Position numbers and translations under genes: made by a program
Origin: CAYYMH01 sp964472785
GTDB lineage: Bacteria; Zhuqueibacterota; Zhuqueibacteria; Thermofontimicrobiales; Thermofontimicrobiaceae
Assembly: GCA_964472785.1 (NCBI GenBank)
Contig: CAYYMH010000014.1
Location: 1 to 64,000 of the forward strand
Direction: 5' to 3'
Length of the DNA: 64,000 nt
Notes under the pieces: generated by a model
Seen by the model: only the letters and a program-made list of their open reading frames with translations
The model's database searches: none
What the model was told of the DNA's origin: nothing
Part shown: positions 18,701-24,077 of the stretch, in pieces
Position numbering within the stretch: the stretch's first letter is position 1
Layout of the letters: each line of letters opens with the position of its first letter

Positions 18701-20127
18701 AATGTACCAGCTCTTTGCGGACTGGTAATCGTACTAAATGAAAAACGGTCTAAACTATTGTGTGATACATTAAATCCATTCGATGAACCGCTCTCGGTTC
18801 CTGTCGATGTTCTTACCACAGTAATCACATTGTTGGTATACATTTGGTTAATAGTCACATTGCCCGACCAGTATCCGCTACTAAATTGTTGAGAGATTGT
18901 CGGTGAAATCGATCCGCTCAAATCTGAAATATCCACCGCATCATCAAAATCATCTACCTGATTGTTATACGCATCCAACGCAGTCACTTCAATAATGAAG
19001 GGTGTTCCTGCGGTCTGGGACGTAATTGTCGAAATTGAAAATCGGTCAACATCATTTGCTTTTATATTAAATAAATTAGATTGACTGACCACACTACCAT
19101 AAGAAGCAATAATTGCAACATCACTTTGCTTTTTATTTATCGTTACATTTCCCGTCCATTGCCCACCGGAAAAAGAGCCGGTCGTGGAAGGTGAAATCGT
19201 CCCAGTGCTGTCTGAAAGTGCGACAATGTCTGTAAAATCAGTTACCTGGTTGTTATAAATGTCTTCAGCGACAATTGTTATGCTGATTGCATTACCAGCG
19301 ATTTGCGGGCTTGGAATTGCTGAAAAAACAAAATGACTGACTGCCCCGGGTTCAACATCAAATTGATTGGAAACCCCTGTTTTGTTTTGAGCGCTCACAC
19401 TAATTGTATTGTTGTTTCTTGATTCCGTAATCTGTACGTTTCCTGTCCAGACACCTGAAATAAAATTTGTGGTGGTTGTCGGGCTTATCGTTGCTGTCAA
19501 ATCTGAAAGCGTAGCAGTGCTGGAAAATGTAGTTACGGTATTATCATATTCATCCATGGCTGTAATCGTGATACCAAAACTGGTTCCTGCGGTTTGTAGA
19601 GAAATGTTGTCAAATTGAAAATAAGCCAAAGCATTATGTATGACAGAAAATGAAGACGAGGTTCCAGAATCAATTAGCGTTCCATCATTCAATTGTGTCT
19701 CGACATCTACGGTATAATTAGACGCAGCAGTTTGATGGTTCGAGATCATCGCAACTTTTAAGCCGACAATAGCGCTTCCCGCAACTGCGCTTCCTGTATT
19801 ATCGCGTTCCAGTGTTATTATATTTCCAAGCGTCGCGGTTATCAACCCGCCATCCATTGTTGCTGAATTTGTTGTTTGAGAAATTTCAGCTTGTGTAAGA
19901 TCAAATCCCGCAGGAAAGGTAATGATAATTTTTCCATCCGCTGGAATTCCAACATCTGTACCGTTTCCAGTGGCAGATGTTGTAAAGCCGAAAGTGTAAA
20001 TAGTTTGCTCGCCGGCTTCATTATTTCCCGGTGACACGTTGATAGATGTCAGATCTCCTCCAAACACGATACTGAATCCCCAGCCGAGCATAATTAAAAT
20101 GATCAATTTGATCGTTCGAAATCTCAT
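6775..20127 (-). CDS. Giant secreted repeat protein (4450 residues) with Ig-like and CARDB-like arrays and a sorting domain
   Basis: An uninterrupted 13.35-kb gene. Order of parts: signal peptide (residues 1 to about 23); a small N-terminal beta domain (24-165); 23 tandem Ig-like units of 96-98 residues (166 to about 2400); two related units with LDDQLKLFAAGFDEYGN-like text and a Big_1/invasin-like unit (about 2400-2700); about twelve CARDB-like units of roughly 115-130 residues (about 2715-4190); a short linker domain; and a C-terminal domain (about 4353-4450) starting NYPNPFGSP and ending GIYVIYFKSG...TKVAILK. That last domain is the FlgD-Ig/type-IX-like sorting module of FCB secreted proteins. 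The first array follows a consensus like LDHF.I..ISSPQTAG..F.ITITA.D, then a SDLTGTI.P motif, then NG.W.GNVTIT. No enzymatic motif is visible. A surface adhesin, stalk or matrix protein is the natural inference; the ligand is unknown. The ATG has an AAGAGG ribosome site ten bases upstream. Confidence 0.92.
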   Translation of the reverse strand: MRFRTIKLIILIMLGWGFSIVFGGDLTSINVSPGNNEAGEQTIYTFGFTTSATGNGTDVGIPADGKIIITFPAGFDLTQAEISQTTNSATMDGGLITATLGNIITLERDNTGSAVAGSAIVGLKVAMISNHQTAASNYTVDVETQLNDGTLIDSGTSSSFSVIHNALAYFQFDNISLQTAGTSFGITITAMDEYDNTVTTFSSTATLSDLTATISPTTTTNFISGVWTGNVQITESRNNNTISVSAQNKTGVSNQFDVEPGAVSHFVFSAIPSPQIAGNAISITIVAEDIYNNQVTDFTDIVALSDSTGTISPSTTGSFSGGQWTGNVTINKKQSDVAIIASYGSVVSQSNLFNIKANDVDRFSISTITSQTAGTPFIIEVTALDAYNNQVDDFDDAVDISDLSGSISPTISQQFSSGYWSGNVTINQMYTNNVITVVRTSTGTESGSSNGFNVSHNSLDRFSFSTITSPQRAGTFFSITITALDAFGNTVTSYNGTSSLSDLTGTINPAVTGNFVDGVWTGNVEITQIQSSNRVMVSSGTKSGTSNNFDVVPADIHHFTIQNISSPQTAGQDFSITITAEDIYNNTVTNFTNSVNLSDATGTISPSSTTNFSFGQWTGNVQISKSQKNVTIIASRNAVTGESNTFNVDHAPLDRFSINNIGTQAAGEPFAITVTAKDFYNNRVTNFDGTVDITDISGSITPSTSGIFELGQWSGDVVITTVMTNNRITVTKSGGTQTGSSNQFDIVAGDIDHFEITAIPGLQTAGEPFSVTVTAKDANDATVTTFNGTVNVNDETGTVSPSVTTNFNNGVWTGNLTITKSLTNNNITVVGVGKSGYSNDFDVQAASANYFEFDTITSPKTAGTAFSVVIMARDEFGNVATSFANTADLSDDTGTLTPDETGVFNNGQWNGNVTITKAQNDIELQAEYNTVSGMSNKFNVQATTLDHFAIDNISTQLANEPFTIVITAQDVYDNKAIQYAGMVDLSDLTGTITPSESGSFSNGIWSGNVTISQSRSDDIVTVTNQGGTESGSSNAFDVTSGNLDHFSISTISDQTAGQSFIVSIQAEDIANNLVSSFSGTVSISDLTGTVNPTISGNFTNGQWTGSLTINKSRSNNTITVTGSGKAGTSSSFDVSSAALDYFDISTITSPQVAGNQISLTVTARDVFGNRVTTYTDQVSISDNTGSISPTQSTNFINGSWIGNVTITSSLTDNVININGGGKSGVSNKFNVIAAPLDHFIFGSISTQAAGEAFSITITAQDEYGNIATHYSGKVDLSDDTGTINPDESGSFSNGRWIGNVVITQSFSNNKITAVNQGGIESGTSESFDVISSDVDHFVISSINDQIAGQPFNITVRAEDSSNNLVTNFTGNAALSDLTGTVQPKTTGNFINGEWTGSVTITQSLSQNSITVTSSGKAGSSNNFSVLPNQLDHFSISTINSPQIAGQQFAITITAKDLYDNTVTGFTEVVNISDNTNTILPTVSASFSNGSWSGNLTVTLSVTDNVVFVEGSGKNGTSNGFNVIAAGLDHFNFGTISTQAAGEPFTINVTAKDEFDNTATQFVGKVNIADETSTISPTESGNFYNGNWSGNVVISQASNDNVINVVNKNGTETGSSNNFDVISSDVDHFTFSTVSDQQAGNSFSVTIYARDRENNLVTDFSGTATLSDLTGTITPTTTGNFSSGVWSGTVNIIKSRGDNIITVTSSGKAGNTNNFDVLPAALDHFKFENISSPKIAGTSFQIIMYAEDIYNNRVTSFNDFVSLNDETGTITPTATTNFSNGSWSGNVMITKSQSDVTISAQKDGKTGQSNIFNVNPCSLQRFEISNISTQAAGYPFSITVTAIDGHSNVATQFSGTVDITDLTGTVSPTITTNFDNGKWTGNVRITQVGQDNIITVTNTGGTQTGQSAPFDVISSSVDHFEISTISSPQIAGNSFSIVVTALDADNNTVTNFTGTANLSDLTGTISPSVTGNFQNGVWSGNVTITQYSTDNKITVISSGKAGVSNSFTVIHNTLDHFVFETIGSPQVAGAAFSITIIASDVFDNTVLDYNNQAILHDNTGTLTPTTTGNFTDGVWSGSVQITKTQADVQIFVDDNGKIGSSNKFNIESAALYHFDIDSIETQAAGELFQMSITAQDFYDNRVATFTGTVDIDDYTGTITPDQSGNFVNGKWTGNVKITTVRTNNRVSVTRTGGSETGESNLFDVISSSVDHFEFTSISSPQTAGQEFLVAISAMDKEDNIVSTFAEAISLNDLTGTITPKTTTNFVDGVWTGNVKITQAITNNKIIATGLGKASESNMFNVIHGALDHFVINNILSPQTAGEPFNVTITANDSMENIVTDYGFNANLSDNTGTIAPQTVTGFIDGVWSGQVTITKKQNDVFITASRLGSTGRSNYFNVKAGALFSLKVMDNAGGLGNEVESVAMTLDDQLKLFAAGFDEYGNYSRDVVVQWGVTGNLDQPNPLVGIDTNFDPDTPGTSGKIYADSTGLVADSTGTISVGEIAYVKIRTAANGSGTEVFDLTVTADDELRLYCAGYDAGNNYIGDVSVQWLSTSSLTPAIDTTAVSIVFEPTLAPANGYIVANHATAMDDTTGLISVNPGVPVGNIALSPNPAVLPADGVSVSLIQSGPVYDADGNFIASGTQFTVTTTAGTITSTDVNPTLPKKQIAAGDSGIIRFTLQAPNTGGTAFISVSSVNGSADGDTSVFFTQLNITAISSPKLKVSQGQQDAIVYLDVQNMGTNTVTNLSAGLLFTGPAPNYENRSSDFQGIVRNDNITTIPSGTTRRLSFLVDVTENALTDTVTIDGWISGQIGGVSVTDTFSLSKWKWVVQTPANLRILKVYSVLDEVSQGRTGINVSMNVINQGQATANVVLDTLYFYSIVQADDVTNEYDIMPAPANPTFIQGNGGPSQFNFTVNVKPTATLGEITIDGKISAFDANSDQQIMDDTADTTHAWFVRSAPVVGIKGFYPSQLLVTKNQTVPWDLTMVVENNGYTTVELDSTNIIFLFKGADVSSEYAVVKPTAFIKSENKVLAGNSSDTLRFSVNETGTDVGEITIRGVLYLKDTSTMNPIVVESLTGVRVQDPGQLKILAVKTSQSSVTQNQGQDWKVHVTIENQGGTELRIDTLSAQTNISFSSGTDFIVRNPVELSGGGLILSTGSIDTLTFTVDSTGSAAGISYINIKVTGYQTTSGDIVEIQQDSAASVLVEEPAKIRIFSVNNNAANAPYVNRAQNFPIRVVLENVGGDQAKIVSFEMQSSGGSIPEVMSSSLTNISGGGGKKEHVFYVTADSNQIQAETFSVNVTGALAQNTSEAFGAQQVPAVDSTETVIIQDPASFFIANIIAPDTVSASQITPWRIRAAVSNNGGANAIIESPSQEDIQIMVNGNVESDYIIVPPAELTGGGLSLIGGTTDTLIYTVSTTGEDAGEAVIQVRLNARDQNDQQILSGEDNRPLYVQSTAAVQLNNTTPICFNYSGEKGLVNSGQPFVVRVAVQNLGRKQVVDVKVQLTTDGGSLIQQDTLTIESIEYREIKNAEFQVIADPNSVVNEEVFTSRIMSAFEYDSGLPADIDNSLGNKARIAVQDSAKLKISANTVSGYANYTTNQVFTIETIVDNLGTASVDNSGTMGLFVPGDYKIVSNQDTLIGNQVISFVPGQNYQWQILTPGYESLSDSIRISILNAPKDLNLDNQAALLLQQHDTLVVNTLATTMYYSTSVTQPIGAQDRIISTYQDFTVDADIQFSNNVKNVKAVLRLPKGEPVYQFVSAADSLLFLETPGMLRWGIRAPVRADDDFRKIKVLISGEAPERFVFEDTVEVKTVNRANLTLDAFISYPVGAQDSVVSVGQEFEIKAQVKNIGTADVYGDGFIKINFGSTGCEFADTSETLVKPFKLDSAIVWHLRAPSIPTSKANLFVNYFENKIPKDENTNQIAWIEQGNEQSKVPLTTIFGGSINMTADINSPDGAKDSVISTYQEFNIFAQINSNGVENLESELIYSGDFSFAPNVNPIQPGESSAQWRLVAPPDSISNTVIKIITRGNDVNDIGTMIYSDTVRIVVDVVKRADTKVIAEIVSPHEATDGVVSVQQEFVVQAYLLNYGQANYTGAFNLEITLPEDYETNDDLLKTAYGTESIQWRIKAPSFMKDAATIEIRVPPDGGPRDENSGQEVHFFEENRANYITIETNQKYVQLSKIQGRTTNTVVKGQQNVPILGLRVLNPKEDRYTNNIILSGFEVTVKDHKGNPIENPAQVISQIKATKFNQPEIVYGTVSEFTTGSNVTIQFEDSLVVVPDAADTLEVIISISQEPQISSLMISIENDTNVFVHEDLTRNVPIIQTDTPGSCLSLQSEFVVIVGDNLKESFGNYPNPFGSPDKPTTTITYYLKEDCDVDIRIYTLVGELVWSRSFSASDPEGRKGTHDGDVVWDGKNDRGHKVLNGIYVIYFKSGNGESATTKVAILK
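7590..11985 (-). repeat. Array of about twelve CARDB-like units in the giant protein
   Basis: Protein-level repeats recognisable by a (V/I)..(V/A).(N/V)xG pattern after a SxxQ.F or TxNQ stretch, for example WDLTMVVENNGYTTVELD and WKVHVTIENQGGTELRID. The first eight units are one type. The last four share openings such as PVGAQDSVVSVGQEF, PDGAKDSVISTYQEF and PHEATDGVVSVQQEF, and form a second subfamily. Boundaries are approximate because divergence is high. Confidence 0.6.
12928..19632 (-). repeat. 23 tandem Ig-like units in a three-unit higher-order repeat
   Basis: Twenty-three in-frame units of about 291 bp. Units 3, 6, 9, 12, 15, 18 and 21 share features the others lack: a (S/G/E)TQAAGEPF-type opening with no SPQ, and an extra residue in a GGTETGSSN-type ending, giving 98 residues. 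The following unit in each trio (4, 7, 10, 13 and so on) is mostly 96-97 residues with a SGKAGSSN-type ending. The third (5, 8, 11, 14 and so on) opens with SPQ.AG and often carries KSQ.DV.I. The array is therefore built from roughly 873-bp modules of three units: seven full modules plus two leading units. Confidence 0.88.
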
Positions 20128-20544
20128 CTTTAAAGACCTCTTCTTCTTATTTATGACATTATTTAAAAAAATTGATGATTGGGCAAGGTTGCAGATGCGA
20201 ATTTTTCAAAATAAGTAGTCTGGCGAAATGTTTTGAAATGCTTTTCATCTCTATGGTGCCTGCTTAAGTGTACCAAAAATTATGCCTTAACAGATAACAA
20301 CGTTAAGGTTGTTTTATTTGCATTTCTCCAAATGAAGTCATTATTTCAAATGGACACGATAACGGACTTTCATTGTGAACCTGTTTTAATTTGTTACACT
20401 AAATCTCTTCTTTCTTTGTCAGGGAGACAACATTGAATATACCAATTTCTAAAAAAGATAATTGTGTCGGCGGTCAACGCTTATTCAATTTAGCACATCT
20501 CTAATTTCCAGCAACACACCATCTATTCGACGATATAATCAAAA
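20128..20544. other. Spacer between the giant gene and yjbQ
   Basis: 417 bases without a convincing gene. The end next to the giant gene holds its ribosome site and a candidate promoter (listed separately). A plus-strand open frame of 67 codons (20233-20436) has no start signal and no familiar composition, and I do not call it a gene. I see no strong terminator for yjbQ. Confidence 0.6.
20158..20186 (-). promoter_or_regulatory. Candidate promoter of the giant repeat-protein gene
   Basis: On the minus strand TTGCCC (20186-20181), a 17-base spacer, then AATAAT (20163-20158). It lies about 30 bases upstream of the giant gene's ATG, leaving a short leader that contains the AAGAGG ribosome site. 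It matches the -35/-10 consensus only partly, so this is a suggestion. Confidence 0.35.
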
Positions 20545-20943
20545 CTAAACTATTTTCACCCACACTTTTCTGTTTCTTGGTCCGTCAAATTCACAGAAAA
20601 AGACCGACTGCCATGTCCCCAATTTAGGACGACCGGATTCAATTAAGACCGAAATGGAGCAGCCGACAAGACTCGATTTAATGTGTGCTGCAGAATTACC
20701 CTCCGTGTGCGAATAGTTATCTTCGAACGGGATAATTTTATTCACCTCTTTCAAAAAATCCCTGACAACACTGGGGTCAGCATTTTCATTAATTGTTACT
20801 GCCGCCGTTGTATGAGGAACAAAAACAGAACAAATCCCATCTTTTATAGCACCCTGATCGACTGCTCGCTGAATTAGATGGTCGATATTAATGAACTCGG
20901 TTCTCGAATTTGTTTTTACATTAAACTCAAATGCTTGTGCCAT
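20545..20943 (-). CDS. yjbQ: YjbQ/UPF0047 family protein
   Basis: 132 residues, normal for the family. It has the conserved core FVPHTTAAVTINENADP (about 41-57), the ENYSH-type segment (here EDNYSHTEGNSAAHIKSSL) with conserved His residues, and the C-terminal GTWQ..FFCEFDGPR motif. Members form small trimers; E. coli YjbQ was reported to have weak thiamine-phosphate synthase activity, but the physiological role is unsettled. Its ATG overlaps the stop codon of the upstream amidotransferase-like gene by one base, so it is the last gene of that operon and translationally coupled. No signal peptide: cytoplasmic, unlike the exported products before it. Confidence 0.93.
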   Translation of the reverse strand: MAQAFEFNVKTNSRTEFINIDHLIQRAVDQGAIKDGICSVFVPHTTAAVTINENADPSVVRDFLKEVNKIIPFEDNYSHTEGNSAAHIKSSLVGCSISVLIESGRPKLGTWQSVFFCEFDGPRNRKVWVKIV

Positions 20944-22211
20944 TATGTTTCCCTTTTTTTCTTTTTGGCTGCCGGAAAAAGTATATTATTTAAAATCAGC
21001 CGATAACCGGGTGAGTTTTTATGCAAAGATAATTGCGTCTTGGGATCGCCGACAAAATGACGATAATCTTCCGGATCATGTCCCCCGTAAAAAGTGAATG
21101 TTCCTTTTCCCAAATTTCCATGCAAATATTTGACCTGCTCTGTGCCATCTGTTTCGGCCATGATGACAACCGACTTTTTAATCAAACTTTTCCGGAAGCC
21201 TGTTGTCTGCCCCATGAATCCTTTCACGACTGAAACATGACATTGTGTTAGCATCGTGGGAACGGGATCGTATTTTGCTGAAAATTCAAACAGCGTAAAA
21301 TAATCAGATTCTTCTCTTCTTAAAAGCGGATTATTGCTCGGCGGAACATCGATGTCGGAATATTCATAGACAAGTGGATCGGTGATCAAGCGGAAATCTG
21401 TAAATGCCATACAATTCGAATAATCCAGTTTACTCTGATAATTTGGATCACTCGGGTCACCATCAAATACAGCTTCACAAATATCTGTTTTTGACGCTGC
21501 AAGCGCGATATCAATGGTGTCTGTACCTGAACACATCGCAAACAAAAAGCCTCCTCCCAGCACATATTCCTTTACTATCTTTGCAACTGTTAGCTTAAGT
21601 TTAGAAACCTTTTCGAATCCCAACTGATACGCCATTTCCTCGTTCATCTGTACCGTTTCAATGTACCAGGGAGCATTCCGGTAACTTCGATAAAACTTCC
21701 CATACTGACCGGTAAAATCCTCATGGTGCAAATGTAGCCAGTCATATTTTTGCAATTCCCCGGAAAGGACTTCCTTGTCCCAGAGCTTGGTATAAGGAAT
21801 CTCAGCATAATCTAAAGCCAAAGCCACGGCATCATCCCATTTGGTTTCTCTCGGAGACTGGTAAACAGCGATGGCTGGCGCTTTCTCCAGTAAAATTGTC
21901 TCCATATTATTTTCTTCAATGATTGCATAAATATTAGCAGCGTCTCCACCCGAAAGCAGTGAATACGAGACGCCCCTGATTTTCAGTTCCCTTTCAACAT
22001 TCGGATAAAAATCTATCAGGAAAGAACCGCCCCTAAAATTTAATAGCCATTCCACGTTTATATTTTGCTCAAGAGCCCAATAGGTAACGCCGTAAGCTTT
22101 CAAATGGTCTGTTTGTTTCAAGTCCATGTTTACTAATATTTTTTGAGAATATGCCAAACCGGTTGTAAAAATTATGATCAACGTAACACATAAAATGATT
22201 TGTCTTTTCAT
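20943..22211 (-). CDS. Exported protein with amidotransferase-like features (so-called asparagine synthetase B homologue)
   Basis: 422 residues with a clear signal peptide (MKRQIILCVTLIIIFTTGLAYS). The mature part begins KILVNMDLKQTDHLKAYGVTYWAL and continues with VEWLLNFRGGSFL. Further on there is a GGGFLFAMCSGTDT turn with a Cys that resembles the nucleophile elbow of glutamine-amidotransferase-like folds, and a GGHDPEDY segment near the end. From memory, close relatives in Bacteroidota carry the label asparagine synthetase B. I see neither the N-terminal Cys nucleophile nor the synthetase ATP-binding signature of true AsnB, so I do not adopt that name. It lies 18 bases after the TPR gene and overlaps yjbQ by one base. 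Probably periplasmic; the reaction is unknown. Confidence 0.7.
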   Translation of the reverse strand: MKRQIILCVTLIIIFTTGLAYSQKILVNMDLKQTDHLKAYGVTYWALEQNINVEWLLNFRGGSFLIDFYPNVERELKIRGVSYSLLSGGDAANIYAIIEENNMETILLEKAPAIAVYQSPRETKWDDAVALALDYAEIPYTKLWDKEVLSGELQKYDWLHLHHEDFTGQYGKFYRSYRNAPWYIETVQMNEEMAYQLGFEKVSKLKLTVAKIVKEYVLGGGFLFAMCSGTDTIDIALAASKTDICEAVFDGDPSDPNYQSKLDYSNCMAFTDFRLITDPLVYEYSDIDVPPSNNPLLRREESDYFTLFEFSAKYDPVPTMLTQCHVSVVKGFMGQTTGFRKSLIKKSVVIMAETDGTEQVKYLHGNLGKGTFTFYGGHDPEDYRHFVGDPKTQLSLHKNSPGYRLILNNILFPAAKKKKRET

Positions 22212-22229
22212 AATGAATCCCAGCTAATA

Positions 22230-24077
22230 TTATTTGTTTTCGCTTTCCAAAGCTCTTATTTTAGTTCTCACTTCTTCGAGAAATATACTATTTGGATAAT
22301 TTGTTAAAACTTGCTCATAGGCTTTAACAGCTTGGGTTGTATCGTTAATACCCATCTGATACACATCTCCAATCATTTTTTGCGCCTTATCCGTATGAAC
22401 GCTATTGACAAAATTTTTCGTGACCATTTGAAAAGCCTGAATTGCTTGTCGGTGATTGCCCAGCAAGCGTTGAAGCTCACCAATATTGAACCAAGCTCTA
22501 TCAGCTATTGGCTGCGACTTCTCCTCCTTGACCAAATCTAATAGCAAATTTAATGCGGTGTTATATTTTTTCAGCTCTCTCATCAGATCTGCTTGCGCAA
22601 ACTTTTTCAACACATCCGTTATCTCTTTATTATGCTCAATAAACAATGAGTATTCCAGGGCATCGTTGACATACAGACCGTCGTTTTGATTCGTTATATT
22701 GATCGGATCTGATTGAATTTGCTTAAAACACGCTTGTGCTTCTTCAAGATTACCCTGCCAAAAATGGAGCCGGCCAATATTGAAAACCGCTCGCATTATA
22801 AAATGATGATCAATGGCCTTGTTATCTGAAATTTTTCTATACTGCGCTATTGCATCATCCAAATTTTCGCGAATTAGGTGACACTCCCCAATGCGAAACA
22901 TCGCCTGATAAGTAATTTCATTCATCGGAGAAATTTCTACCACTTTTCTAAAATATTTTTCAGCATTATCTGCATCAGATAAATAATCCAATTGAATTAC
23001 TCCAATCCGATAAAAGCTATCCTTCCGGATGTGCGGGATATTATACTTCGATATAATTTCCTGGTATTTTGTAATTGCTTGTTGATAATTCCCCATCTCT
23101 TCGTAAGACTGAGCAATACCAAATTGACATTGTGGCGAATAGTTTGATTCCGGGTATCTGTTTAAAATAAGTTGATATGCTTCAATCGCATAAGCGTAGG
23201 CTTCATCGTTAAACGCATTTTGAGCAAAACGAAACAGCTCTCTGCCCACTTTATCTTTTTCTCTTTTGGGTCGTGTCATAATATATTGATCAATTATCGA
23301 ATACTCCTCCAACGCTGCTTTATAATTCGAACTTCGAAGATACAATGCTGCTAAAATATTTCTTAAATGAAGGTCGTTCTTGTTTTTTTCAATTCTCCCC
23401 TTTATAAAATCAATAATTTTGACAACATGTTCTGAATCATCTGAAAGAGATGTAACATTCGTTTCTACGAAAGAATATTGTTTTGGGTAAAATTCAAGAT
23501 ATTTCAAATAAAATTCAACCGTACTAATATAATCACCCCGTGCTCTGTACAAATTCGCCATCTCAATCAAGAAAAGAGATTCATTATTCAATGCGCGCTG
23601 TCCCTGCTGATAAATTTCTATTGCCTCATCATACAACAAATTGCTTCTCAATGAAGAGGCGACAATTTGATAAGCGGATTGGTTTTTGGGGTTCTGATTT
23701 ATAACGCTGTTCCAGATATCAAGGGCTTCTTTTTTGTTCTCTTTTTTAAAGTAAATATCCGCCAGATCAACCATGATGATGATCGATGAATTCATTTTGA
23801 TCATTTTTTTAATATTTTTTTCTGCCTCATCAAAGCGACTTAATCGGATTAAATTGTTTTTCACTCCCCGATAATAGTTAATATTCGCCGGTTCATCCTT
23901 CCACAAGCGCTCATAAATTTCCAGCGCTTGCTCAAATTGAGAACGCGCTTCAAAATTTCTCGCCAATTGCAGCAAATGCGATTTTTGGTTCTGATTTAAT
24001 ATTTGACGCGGTAATGCTGGAAATGATGCGAAATTAATTATGAAGCCATACAAAATTATTTTAATTAATCTTCTCAT
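22230..24077 (-). CDS. Exported TPR-repeat protein
   Basis: 615 residues: a signal peptide (to about residue 23, ending near FPALPRQ) followed by TPR motifs throughout. Examples are FEQALEIYERLWKDEPANINY, YDEAIEIYQQGQRALNNE, YQQAITKYQEIISKYNIPHI and HRQAIQAFQMVTKNFVNS. The spacing and the W/L/G/Y/A/F/A/P pattern are standard. TPR proteins of this layout act as periplasmic scaffolds. The gene begins inside the end of the DUF4175 gene (17-base overlap) and is followed 18 bases later by the amidotransferase-like gene, so it is in the middle of a compact operon. The partner protein is not evident from sequence. Confidence 0.85.
   Translation of the reverse strand: MRRLIKIILYGFIINFASFPALPRQILNQNQKSHLLQLARNFEARSQFEQALEIYERLWKDEPANINYYRGVKNNLIRLSRFDEAEKNIKKMIKMNSSIIIMVDLADIYFKKENKKEALDIWNSVINQNPKNQSAYQIVASSLRSNLLYDEAIEIYQQGQRALNNESLFLIEMANLYRARGDYISTVEFYLKYLEFYPKQYSFVETNVTSLSDDSEHVVKIIDFIKGRIEKNKNDLHLRNILAALYLRSSNYKAALEEYSIIDQYIMTRPKREKDKVGRELFRFAQNAFNDEAYAYAIEAYQLILNRYPESNYSPQCQFGIAQSYEEMGNYQQAITKYQEIISKYNIPHIRKDSFYRIGVIQLDYLSDADNAEKYFRKVVEISPMNEITYQAMFRIGECHLIRENLDDAIAQYRKISDNKAIDHHFIMRAVFNIGRLHFWQGNLEEAQACFKQIQSDPINITNQNDGLYVNDALEYSLFIEHNKEITDVLKKFAQADLMRELKKYNTALNLLLDLVKEEKSQPIADRAWFNIGELQRLLGNHRQAIQAFQMVTKNFVNSVHTDKAQKMIGDVYQMGINDTTQAVKAYEQVLTNYPNSIFLEEVRTKIRALESENK

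Noticed and set aside
12928..19632. CRISPR or other DNA-level repeat array
   Set aside because: The periodic units are about 291 bp, diverged and in frame within one open gene; they are protein domains.
20233..20436. Small plus-strand gene of 67 codons in the spacer before yjbQ
   Set aside because: No ribosome site, no recognisable motif, and it lies in the promoter-side spacer of the giant gene.
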